From NCBI GenBank assembly GCA_900556845.1, contig USQO01000097.1:1-5909 (forward strand): a stretch of DNA of 5,909 nucleotides, in the 5' to 3' direction. A program made the translations under genes and the position numbers. Positions 1 to 5,909 of the stretch are shown here, one piece after another. A model generated the notes under the pieces. The model was not told where the DNA came from. It was given only the letters and a program-made list of their open reading frames with translations, and did not search any database. The stretch is from an uncultured Bacteroides sp. GTDB lineage: Bacteria; Bacteroidota; Bacteroidia; Bacteroidales; Bacteroidaceae. Within the stretch, counting starts at the first letter, position 1. Each line of letters begins with the position of its first letter.

Positions 1-16
1 TCTATATATTGAAAAC

Positions 17-33
17 TAATGTACTTTAATGTA
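17..33 (+). repeat. Short tandem direct repeat, possible activator site
   Basis: TAATGTA occurs at 17-23 and again at 27-33, a 10-bp period, so both copies face the same side of the helix. They lie roughly 21-37 bp upstream of the candidate -7 box at 54-61, where the usual TTTG -33 element is missing. Direct repeats with this spacing are the kind of site bound by response regulators or AraC-type activators, including the hybrid two-component regulators common at Bacteroides sugar loci. The sequence is AT-rich, so a chance repeat is quite possible. The regulator is not in the window. Confidence 0.25.
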
Positions 34-53
34 AAATGATAATAATCTTTTAC

Positions 54-61
54 TATCTTTG
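54..61 (+). promoter_or_regulatory. Candidate -7 promoter box for the glycosidase operon
   Basis: TATCTTTG matches the Bacteroidota primary-sigma -7 consensus TAnnTTTG exactly. No TTTG sits at the expected distance of about 19-21 bp upstream, so a good -33 element is lacking, which would suit an activator-dependent promoter. Transcription would begin near 65-68 and give a leader of about 210 nt before the first fucosidase ATG at 280. No equally good box lies closer to the gene; AACATTTG at 239-246 is a weaker alternative with a mismatched first base. Confidence 0.45.
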
Positions 62-108
62 TATGTGGAAATTTAAAATATTAAAACTTTCATTTGGATT
101 GGATGGAC

Positions 109-118
109 GGAGGTGATC
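109..118 (+). promoter_or_regulatory. Extended Shine-Dalgarno-like sequence in leader
   Basis: GGAGGTGATC is a 10-base perfect complement of the 16S rRNA 3' tail (…GATCACCTCC…). The ATG at 120-122 follows the GGAGG core by 6 nt, which is ideal spacing. None of the four protein genes here has a comparable site. Bacteroidota generally do not depend on Shine-Dalgarno pairing, so the match stands out. It could serve the 14-codon ORF behind it, act as a ribosome standby or regulatory site, or be coincidence. Confidence 0.35.
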
Positions 119-119
119 A

Positions 120-164
120 ATGTACAATATGAGCAATTCAGGTCGGAATATAGATATCAGATAA
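120..164 (+). CDS. Possible 14-residue leader peptide
   Basis: The ORF begins ATG TAC AAT ATG and ends at TAA 162-164, encoding MYNMSNSGRNIDIR. Its only support is the perfectly placed, very strong Shine-Dalgarno-like sequence at 109-118. The peptide has no signal sequence, hydrophobic segment or obvious run of regulatory codons, and I recognise no family. It ends about 115 nt before the fucosidase ATG, too far for ordinary translational coupling. If translated, it would be a leader peptide affecting the operon transcript. The short length makes a chance ORF entirely possible. Confidence 0.15.
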   Translation: MYNMSNSGRNIDIR

Positions 165-279
165 TACCATACATATATTAGGTAGCCGTTCGTGCTACAA
201 ATTTGATTGGGCATGGCTTGAGAAAATATTAGGGAGATAACATTTGTCAATCAATAATTATTAATACATATTACACATC

Positions 280-1656
280 ATGAAAAACATTAAAAAACTG
301 ATGGTCTGCTTATTGGGAGCAGCCTTATCGAGCAGCTTGAATGCACAAGATGCGAATAGTTATGTACATGAACAGTCGGATGGATACGAATGGCCTACCG
401 ACAAAGAAGTTTTGGCCAAACTGGATAAATGGCAGGACCAAAAATTCGGTGTACTATTTCATTGGGGACTTTATTCGGTTCCTGGGGTTTGTGAATCATG
501 GCCTATTTGCTGTGAAGATTGGATAAATCGTCCGATGGATTCTTATTATGAGTATAAGAAATGGTACTGGGGTCAGAGTGAGAAATTCAATCCTACTAAA
601 TTTGATCCGGAACAATGGGCCGACGTGATGGAAGATGCTGGTATGAAGTATATGATTTTCACGACTAAGCATCATGACGGTTTCTGTATGTTCGATTCAA
701 AATATACAGATTTCTCTATTGCTAACGGACCGTTTAAAGATAATCCGAAAAAGGATGTGGCTCGTTATGTTTTTGATGCTTTCCGCGCCAAGAATTTTAT
801 GATTGGTTGTTATTTCTCAAAACCGGACTGGCATTGTGAATGGTTCTGGAATCCTTACTTTGATACAAATGGACGTATGCAGAACTACAAGAGAGAGAAG
901 CATCCTGATTGGTGGAAGAATTATCAGGATTTTACTTATAACCAGTTGACAGAATTGATGACTAATTATGGTAAATTTGATATTCTGTGGCTGGATGGCG
1001 GATGGATTACCGGTGAAGAAGTTCGCTTGGATGAAGTCCTCGCTAATGCTAGAGGTGGGCTGCAACTTGGCTTGATTTCGGTAGACCGTACCATCAAAGG
1101 AAAGAATGAAAACTATCAAACCCCAGAACATACTATTCCAGAGAAACAGTTGAATCATCCTTGGGAAACTTGTATGCCGCTTTCTGGTGCATGGGGATGG
1201 GTACCCAATGTCACTTTCAAGACATCTAATCATGTTGTGAATTTGTTGTCGGAAATTGTAGCTAAAGGTGGATGCTTTGTTCTAGGAGTAGGTCCTACTG
1301 CAGAAGGGCTTATCCAGCCTGAAGTCGTAGAAAGACTTCAGGGAGTTGGTAAGTGGTTAAGAGCAAATGGTAAAGCTATTTATAGCACTCGTACCACTCC
1401 TCATTATAACGATGGTAGAACTTGGTTTACTGCTGACAAAGATGGAAAAACACTTTATGCTATTTATACTTTGCCAGATAATGAAAAATTGCCTGATACC
1501 ATTGAATGGACTGGAAATATCCCGACAGGAACTATGAAACTTCTGAAAGGAAATCGTACGGTGAAATATACTTGCAATGGGAATAAGGTTACAGTAACAT
1601 TGCCTAAAGGCTTGGCAAATGAATCTTTGGCATTTAGCTTTAAAGTAAAAAAATAA
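280..1656 (+). CDS. GH29 alpha-L-fucosidase, periplasmic (copy 1)
   Basis: This is a 458-residue exo-acting glycoside hydrolase of family GH29, expected to release terminal alpha-L-fucose by a retaining mechanism. Residues 1-22 form a type I signal peptide (basic MKNIKK, hydrophobic core, cleavage near LNA/QD) with no lipobox, so the enzyme should be periplasmic. The TIM barrel spans about 45-365. It shows FHWGLYS (H61), TTKHHDGF (H131, H132) and DILWLDGGW, whose D239 fits the GH29 nucleophile. Two Glu could be the acid/base: E283 in YQTPE and E296 in PWETC, the latter resembling the WEMC motif of human FUCA1. A beta-sandwich C-terminal domain of about 85 residues follows. Length is normal for the family. 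An in-frame stop at 262-264 fixes the start at or after 280, and no Shine-Dalgarno is present. It is the first gene of the operon. The exact linkage cleaved, or a related sugar such as alpha-L-galactose, cannot be told from sequence. Confidence 0.93.
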   Translation: MKNIKKLMVCLLGAALSSSLNAQDANSYVHEQSDGYEWPTDKEVLAKLDKWQDQKFGVLFHWGLYSVPGVCESWPICCEDWINRPMDSYYEYKKWYWGQSEKFNPTKFDPEQWADVMEDAGMKYMIFTTKHHDGFCMFDSKYTDFSIANGPFKDNPKKDVARYVFDAFRAKNFMIGCYFSKPDWHCEWFWNPYFDTNGRMQNYKREKHPDWWKNYQDFTYNQLTELMTNYGKFDILWLDGGWITGEEVRLDEVLANARGGLQLGLISVDRTIKGKNENYQTPEHTIPEKQLNHPWETCMPLSGAWGWVPNVTFKTSNHVVNLLSEIVAKGGCFVLGVGPTAEGLIQPEVVERLQGVGKWLRANGKAIYSTRTTPHYNDGRTWFTADKDGKTLYAIYTLPDNEKLPDTIEWTGNIPTGTMKLLKGNRTVKYTCNGNKVTVTLPKGLANESLAFSFKVKK

Positions 1657-1682
1657 ACAATTAATTATAGACGTAGAATATC

Positions 1683-3074
1683 ATGAAAAAACTGAAAAAT
1701 ATTTTAGCTTATTGTCTTATTGGTACAGCTTTTGCCATGAATGCAAATGCTCAGGAAGTTCAGGGATTTGTGCATGAGCAGTCGGCTGCATCGGATTATG
1801 TATGGCCAACAGACCAGCAAGTTTTGGATAAATTGGATAAATGGCAGGATTTGAAATTTGGTGTTTTGTTTCATTGGGGCTTGTATTCTGTACCAGGTAT
1901 TGTAGAGTCATGGTCTATATGTTCGGAAGATGAAGACTGGATTTCTCGTGACAAGAGCATGAGTTATGAGGACTATAAAAAATGGTACTGGGGCCTTAAG
2001 GATAAGTTTAATCCAGTGAACTTCAATCCGGAGCAATGGGCAGATGTCATGGAAGATGCCGGTATGAAATATATGTTGTTTACAACGAAGCATCATGACG
2101 GTTTCTGTATGTTCGATTCGAAATACACTGATTTCTCTATTGCAAATGGAGCTTTCAAGGATAATCCGAGAAATAACGTAGCGAAGTATGTTTTCGAAGC
2201 TTTCCGACAGAAGAACTTTATGATTGGCTGTTATTTCTCAAAACCGGACTGGCATTGTGAGTGGTTCTGGAATCCTTACTATTCTACTCCTAACCGCAGA
2301 CAGAATTATAAAATAGAGCAGCATAAAGACTGGTGGAAAAACTATCAGACATTTACAGAGAACCAGTTGGGTGAGTTGATGAGCGACTACGGCAGCATGG
2401 ATATCCTTTGGCTCGATGGTGGTTGGGTTACAGGTGATGATGTAAATCTGGACCGTGTATTGGAAAAAGCTAGAAAAACACATCCGGGACTGATTTCAGT
2501 AGACCGTAGTATTCGTGGAAAAAATGAAAATTACCAGACCCCGGAACGTAGCATTCCGGCTACTCAGCTGAATTATCCGTGGGAAAGCTGTATTACATTG
2601 AGTAACGACTGGGGATGGGTTCCGAATGCTCCTTACAAATCTCCTGAAAAAGTAATCTCTATTTTGGCCGAAATTGTAGCTAAAGGTGGCTGTCTGGCTT
2701 TAGGAGTTGGACCTACTCCTGATGGTATCATAGAGCAACCGGTAGTAGAACGTCTGCACAAGATTGGTGAATGGATGCGTGTAAATGGAGAGGCTATCTA
2801 TGGTACACGTATAACTCCTGTTTATAATGATGGAAAAACTTGGTTTACGGCTAATAAAGACGGTGAAACATTGTATGCTATTTATACAGTAAGTGATGGT
2901 GAAACCTTGCCTGCCACTATTGAATGGAAAGGTAATTTGCCAAAAGGAAAGATGACATTATTGCAGACTGGTAAAAAAGTAAAATACAGTTGTGAAGGTG
3001 ATAAGGTTATAGTTAAATTACCGGAAGATCTTAAGAATGAACCTTTAGCATTTAGATTTAAACAGAAGAAATAA
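1683..3074 (+). CDS. GH29 alpha-L-fucosidase, periplasmic (copy 2)
   Basis: This 463-residue paralog of the gene just upstream (by eye about 70% identical) should likewise hydrolyse terminal alpha-L-fucosides in the periplasm. Residues 1-23 are a type I signal peptide (MKKLKN, hydrophobic stretch, ANA/QE). The barrel carries H64 in FHWGLYS, H137-H138 in TTKHHDGF, nucleophile D245 in DILWLDGGW, and acid/base candidates E288 (YQTPE) and E301 (PWESC). All catalytic motifs are intact, so both copies look active. A C-terminal beta-sandwich spans about 375-463. It differs from copy 1 by three extra residues in the loop after the HWG motif (about 74-97, EDEDW region) and one fewer residue before GLISVDR, changes that could alter substrate fit. 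The start follows copy 1 by 26 nt, with an in-frame stop at 1674-1676, so the genes are probably co-transcribed. A different preferred linkage from copy 1 is inference. Confidence 0.93.
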   Translation: MKKLKNILAYCLIGTAFAMNANAQEVQGFVHEQSAASDYVWPTDQQVLDKLDKWQDLKFGVLFHWGLYSVPGIVESWSICSEDEDWISRDKSMSYEDYKKWYWGLKDKFNPVNFNPEQWADVMEDAGMKYMLFTTKHHDGFCMFDSKYTDFSIANGAFKDNPRNNVAKYVFEAFRQKNFMIGCYFSKPDWHCEWFWNPYYSTPNRRQNYKIEQHKDWWKNYQTFTENQLGELMSDYGSMDILWLDGGWVTGDDVNLDRVLEKARKTHPGLISVDRSIRGKNENYQTPERSIPATQLNYPWESCITLSNDWGWVPNAPYKSPEKVISILAEIVAKGGCLALGVGPTPDGIIEQPVVERLHKIGEWMRVNGEAIYGTRITPVYNDGKTWFTANKDGETLYAIYTVSDGETLPATIEWKGNLPKGKMTLLQTGKKVKYSCEGDKVIVKLPEDLKNEPLAFRFKQKK

Positions 3075-3080
3075 CGTTGT

Positions 3081-5429
3081 ATGAAATCTATACTGATAAC
3101 TACAACCACTTGTTTGTTTATGAGTGTTGTGCCTGCTATGGCACAACAGCCTCTTTACAAGCAGGCTTCTGCTCCGGTAGAAGAACGTATTGACGATTTG
3201 CTGGGCAGAATGACTTTGGAAGAAAAAGTCGGTCAGATTTGTTGCCCACTGGGTTGGGAGATGTATACTAAAACCGGTAAAAACAGCGTGACTATTTCTG
3301 ATTTGTATAAAAAACAAATGAGTGAGGCTCCTATAGGCTCTTATTGGGCTGTACTGAGAGCCGATCCATGGACACAGAAAACATTGGAGACAGGATTGAA
3401 TCCTGAACTGTCAGCCAAAGCTTTGAATGCTTTGCAGAAATATGCAGTAGAAGAAACACGCTTGGGTATTCCGGTACTTTTTGCGGAAGAATGTCCACAT
3501 GGACATATGGCAATCGGGGCGACAGTTTTTCCTACTTCGATGGCACAAGCTTCTACCTGGAATAAAAATCTGATTTTTTCAATGGGTGAGGCGATTGGCT
3601 TGGAAGCACGCTCGCAGGGAGCAAATATTGGTTATGGTCCGGTTTTGGATATTGCACGTGAGCCTCGTTGGTCTCGTGTAGAAGAAACTTTTGGTGAAGA
3701 TCCTTACCTGACTGGAATCCTGGGAACTGCATTTGTAAAAGGTATGCAGGGTACCGATTATAAAGATGGTAAGCATGTGTATTCTACATTGAAGCACTTG
3801 GCTGCTTATGGCGTACCTCGAGGTGGTCATAACGGTAATCCGGCAGACATAGGTATGCGTGCATTGTTTGACGAATATTTACCAGGTTTCCAGCGTGCGG
3901 TAGAAGAAGGTAAGGCTGCCACTGTGATGACCTCGTACAATTCTATTGATGGCGTACCATGTACTAGTAATACTTTCTTGATTGACTCCGTATTGAGGAA
4001 AAGATGGGGATTCGAAGGTTTTGTATATTCAGACTTGGCCAGCATTGACGGTATTGCAGGCGGAAATGTAGCTGCCGATATGGAAGATGCTGCTATTCAG
4101 GCTATCAAAGCGGGAACAGATATGGACTTGGGTGCCAATGCATATAAGCGTCTGGTGAAAGCTGTAAAAGAAGGACGCATTGATGAAAAATACATTGATC
4201 GTGCAGTAGAGAATGTTCTGCGCCTGAAGTTTAATATGGGATTGTTTGAGAACCCGTATGTATCGCCTAAAGAAGCTAAGGCCGTAGTAAACTGTGACGC
4301 TCATCGTCAGATTGCTCGTCAGATTGCCCGCGAAGGAACTGTATTGTTGAAGAACGATGGCATTCTTCCTTTGAGCGAATCTTTGAAGCGTGTAGCGGTG
4401 ATTGGTCCTAATGCAGATGTGATGTATAACTATCTGGGCGACTATACTGCTCCGCAGGAACGCTCGAAGGTCGTTACGATTTTGGATGCTGTGCGTGCTA
4501 AGCTTCCCAATGCACAGATTGACTATGTAAAGGGATGTGCTATTCGTGATACAACTCAGAGCAATATTGCTGAGGCTGTACAAGCTGCTCAGAAAGCCGA
4601 TGTGATTATCTTGGCAGTAGGCGGTTCAAGTGCACGTGACTTTAAGACTAAATATATCAATACAGGAGCGGCTACCGTATCGAATGAAGACGATGGTATT
4701 GTATCGGATATGGAATGTGGTGAAGGCTTTGACCGTGCAACCTTGAATTTGCTGGGTGACCAGGAAAAACTCTTGAAAGCACTGGCTGCTACAGGGAAAC
4801 CTCTGGTTACAGTTTATATTGCCGGAAGACCTTTGAATATGAATCTTGCAAACGAGAAATCACAGGCACTTTTAACAGCCTGGTATCCGGGTGAACAAGG
4901 TGGTAATGGTATTGTGGATGTCCTTTTCGGTGACTACAACCCGAGTGGAAGATTGCCGATGTCTGTTCCACGTAATGAAGGCCAGATTCCAGTTCACTAT
5001 TCTCAGGGTCCTCAGAGAGACTATATGGACAGTCCGGGTACACCGCTCTTTACTTTTGGTTACGGGTTGAGCTATACCACTTTTGGCTACAGCAATCTGA
5101 GACTGGAAGAAGGAGATGGCAAAGATGTGATGCAGAAAGTTGTATGTACAGTAACCAACACCGGTCAGTGTGACGGTGACGAAGTAGTACAGCTCTATAT
5201 TAATGATAAAGTAAGTTCTGTAGTAACACCTCCAATCCGTTTGAAAGGTTTTGAGAAAATTTTCCTGAAGAAAGGAGAAAGTAAAGATGTGACTTTCATC
5301 CTGACCCGTAAGGATTTGTCTATTTTCGACAAAAATATGCAGTTCACTGCTGAGCCAGGTGAGTTTAAAGTAATGGTTGGTGGAGCTTCCAATAACCTCC
5401 CGCTGATAGGAGCATTTGAAATTAAATAA
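3081..5429 (+). CDS. GH3 beta-glycosidase (beta-glucosidase/beta-xylosidase type)
   Basis: This 782-residue GH3 enzyme should remove non-reducing beta-linked glucose or xylose from oligosaccharides by a retaining exo mechanism. Residues 1-21 are a signal peptide (AMA/QQ) without a lipobox, so it is probably periplasmic. The N-terminal barrel (about 34-390) contains RMTLEEKVGQI, EPRWSRVEETFGEDPYL, KHLAAYG (K238, H239) and GFEGFVYSD, whose D318 is the expected nucleophile. The alpha/beta sandwich domain (about 415-635) starts near GTVLLKNDGILPL and includes CGEGFDR, where E548 fits the acid/base. A fibronectin III-like domain (about 685-775) closes the protein. This three-domain form argues against a NagZ-type N-acetylglucosaminidase. 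The gene is complete and of normal length. It begins 6 nt after copy 2 of the fucosidase, in the same frame, and is the last gene before the terminator. Glucosidase versus xylosidase activity cannot be decided from the motifs. Confidence 0.92.
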   Translation: MKSILITTTTCLFMSVVPAMAQQPLYKQASAPVEERIDDLLGRMTLEEKVGQICCPLGWEMYTKTGKNSVTISDLYKKQMSEAPIGSYWAVLRADPWTQKTLETGLNPELSAKALNALQKYAVEETRLGIPVLFAEECPHGHMAIGATVFPTSMAQASTWNKNLIFSMGEAIGLEARSQGANIGYGPVLDIAREPRWSRVEETFGEDPYLTGILGTAFVKGMQGTDYKDGKHVYSTLKHLAAYGVPRGGHNGNPADIGMRALFDEYLPGFQRAVEEGKAATVMTSYNSIDGVPCTSNTFLIDSVLRKRWGFEGFVYSDLASIDGIAGGNVAADMEDAAIQAIKAGTDMDLGANAYKRLVKAVKEGRIDEKYIDRAVENVLRLKFNMGLFENPYVSPKEAKAVVNCDAHRQIARQIAREGTVLLKNDGILPLSESLKRVAVIGPNADVMYNYLGDYTAPQERSKVVTILDAVRAKLPNAQIDYVKGCAIRDTTQSNIAEAVQAAQKADVIILAVGGSSARDFKTKYINTGAATVSNEDDGIVSDMECGEGFDRATLNLLGDQEKLLKALAATGKPLVTVYIAGRPLNMNLANEKSQALLTAWYPGEQGGNGIVDVLFGDYNPSGRLPMSVPRNEGQIPVHYSQGPQRDYMDSPGTPLFTFGYGLSYTTFGYSNLRLEEGDGKDVMQKVVCTVTNTGQCDGDEVVQLYINDKVSSVVTPPIRLKGFEKIFLKKGESKDVTFILTRKDLSIFDKNMQFTAEPGEFKVMVGGASNNLPLIGAFEIK

Positions 5430-5435
5430 ATTTTA

Positions 5436-5481
5436 GAAGAGCACTGCTTGTTTTTCTCAAGAGCTGTGCTCTTTCTTTTTT
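5436..5481 (+). terminator. Intrinsic terminator after the glycosidase operon
   Basis: AAGAGCAC (5437-5444) pairs with GTGCTCTT (5466-5473) in an 8-bp stem. After one T-T mismatch, a further GCT/AGC pairing (5446-5448 with 5462-5464) extends it, leaving a loop of about 11-13 nt. A T-rich tract (TTTCTTTTTT, 5472-5481) follows directly. The hairpin begins 7 nt past the GH3 stop codon and separates the glycosidase operon from the next gene. The left side lacks a matching A-tract, so it looks one-directional. Confidence 0.85.
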
Positions 5482-5499
5482 CCATATGCAGAATTCTAT

Positions 5500-5507
5500 T
5501 ACCTTTG
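5500..5507 (+). promoter_or_regulatory. Candidate -7 promoter box for the transglycosylase gene
   Basis: TACCTTTG matches the Bacteroidota -7 consensus TAnnTTTG exactly. It lies just past the terminator and about 42 bp before the ATG at 5550, with a start of transcription expected near 5511-5514. The -33 position falls in the terminator T-tract, where TTTC at 5479-5482 is a partial match to TTTG. The position between a terminator and a new gene makes a real promoter likely. Confidence 0.6.
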
Positions 5508-5549
5508 TAAGGTGAATCCGAATTTTGTTATACTTTATATTGATATGCT

Positions 5550-5909
5550 ATGAAAAAGATATCCTTACATTCCTATATGCCCTGGGTAATTGCTGCTTTA
5601 ATAGGAAGTATGCCGTTTCTTTTGGGAAATCAGCTAAAAGAGTCGTCAACTCATACCGTCGAAAAAGCACTCCCATTATATAGCTGTCTGGATGTACCTG
5701 CTCAGTTTACACTTTGTGATAGTACGGTTGATTTGTCGCGTTACGACCGGAAGGAGCATTTGGATAGAGAATTATTGGCTTTTTCGTATATGCATAGTAC
5801 TTCGTTGCAGATAATCAAACGTGCTAATCGTTATTTCCCGATGGTGGAACCCATATTGAAGCAGCATGGAATTCCCGATGACTTTAAATATCTTATGGTT
5901 ATAGAGAGT
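5550..5909 (+). CDS. Lytic transglycosylase-like protein, N-terminal part
   Basis: The reading frame is open from ATG 5550 to the window edge, giving 120 residues of an incomplete protein. Residues about 9-26 (YMPWVIAALIGSMPFLLG) form a hydrophobic segment, either a signal peptide or an N-terminal membrane anchor, so the protein acts in the envelope. The last 30 residues (NRYFPMVEPIL, HGIPDDFKYLMVIES) match the start of an SLT-type domain, in which the Glu of the ES motif, here E119, is catalytic. Such enzymes cleave peptidoglycan glycan strands to leave 1,6-anhydro-MurNAc ends. The rest of the domain, and any LysM repeats typical of the MltD group, lies beyond the edge. An in-frame TGA at 5541-5543 supports the start. 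The terminator and its own promoter show that it is not part of the glycosidase operon. The family call rests on a short motif, so it is moderately sure. Confidence 0.7.
   Translation, partial: MKKISLHSYMPWVIAALIGSMPFLLGNQLKESSTHTVEKALPLYSCLDVPAQFTLCDSTVDLSRYDRKEHLDRELLAFSYMHSTSLQIIKRANRYFPMVEPILKQHGIPDDFKYLMVIES

Larger units (their letters stand above)
62..279 (+). other. AT-rich untranslated leader of the fucosidase operon
   Basis: This stretch of about 215 bases between the candidate promoter and the first fucosidase contains no recognisable gene on either strand. It is clearly richer in A and T than the genes. It contains the unusual Shine-Dalgarno-like site at 109-118 with its short ORF, and becomes very A/T-rich just before the ATG at 280, as is usual for Bacteroidota translation starts. 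No tRNA, known riboswitch core or strong hairpin is visible. The minus-strand frame at 53-250 is open but resembles no protein I know and is treated as chance. If transcription starts near 65-68, the region is a long 5' leader that may carry post-transcriptional control. Confidence 0.5.

Noticed and set aside
63..116. 17-codon plus-strand ORF (MWKFKILKLS…) whose TGA stop lies inside the Shine-Dalgarno-like site
   Set aside because: Its ATG falls at or just before the predicted transcription start and has no ribosome-binding support. It could only matter if transcription begins further upstream.
77..181. Plus-strand frame reading …GWTEVINVQYEQFRSEYRYQ… that could be a gene remnant
   Set aside because: It is short, ends at TAG 179-181, and I recognise no family. 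There is no second fragment to support a broken gene.
182..198. Small hairpin GTAGC-N7-GCTAC in the leader
   Set aside because: A 5-bp stem is expected by chance in 200 bases. It has no T-tract after it and does not mask the Shine-Dalgarno-like site.
53..250. Open minus-strand frame of 65 codons in the leader
   Set aside because: Its composition is that of AT-rich chance sequence, it resembles no known protein, and it runs opposite to the candidate promoter and all genes.
817..1233. 138-codon minus-strand frame antisense to fucosidase copy 1
   Set aside because: It mirrors the coding strand of a clear GH29 gene. A similar antisense frame (2238-2483) occurs in the paralog at the matching place because the genes are related, so it is not independent evidence of a gene.
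4029..4583. 184-codon minus-strand frame antisense to the GH3 gene
   Set aside because: It lies wholly inside conserved GH3 coding sequence, shows no recognisable domain, and is best explained as a chance open frame.
5545..5553. Two-codon ORF ATG CTA TGA overlapping the transglycosylase start
   Set aside because: It is a trivial overlap with no ribosome-binding signal, so there is no basis to call it a regulatory ORF.

Overview
This window looks like a piece of a carbohydrate-degradation locus from a gut-type member of the Bacteroidota (Bacteroides, Phocaeicola or Prevotella-like). The evidence is a moderate-to-low GC content, genes without Shine-Dalgarno sequences preceded by A/T-rich tracts, TAnnTTTG-type -7 promoter boxes, and the family content: tandem GH29 alpha-L-fucosidases plus a GH3 beta-glycosidase, all with export signals. 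No SusC/SusD pair, regulator or mobile element lies inside the window, so a polysaccharide utilization locus (PUL) is an inference from gene content only.

Layout: 1-279 is an AT-rich non-coding leader. It holds a candidate promoter (TATCTTTG, 54-61), two 7-bp direct repeats one helical turn apart just upstream (17-33), and an exceptionally long Shine-Dalgarno-like match (109-118) in front of a 14-codon ORF. Genes 1 (280-1656) and 2 (1683-3074) are closely related GH29 fucosidases that probably arose by tandem duplication. Gene 3 (3081-5429) is a three-domain GH3 enzyme starting 6 nt after gene 2. The three lie on the plus strand with gaps of 26 and 6 nt, so they very likely form one transcript, which ends at a strong intrinsic terminator (about 5436-5481). 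A second promoter (TACCTTTG, 5500-5507) then drives a separate gene whose first 120 residues are visible. That gene appears to be a membrane-anchored or exported lytic transglycosylase, cut by the window edge one residue after its presumed catalytic Glu.

How the genes work together: all three glycosidases carry type I signal peptides without a lipobox and so should act in the periplasm on oligosaccharides already imported. The two fucosidases would remove terminal alpha-L-fucose (or a related alpha-L-sugar) from different linkages or contexts, exposing beta-linked residues for the exo-acting GH3 enzyme. The substrate cannot be read from the window. The downstream cell-wall gene is a separate unit with no evident link to the glycan pathway.

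The most unusual signals are the near-perfect anti-Shine-Dalgarno match in the leader, because Bacteroidota rarely use such sites, and two patches of near-identical DNA between the otherwise diverged fucosidase paralogs, which suggest gene conversion. I see no evidence of a wholly new kind of system.
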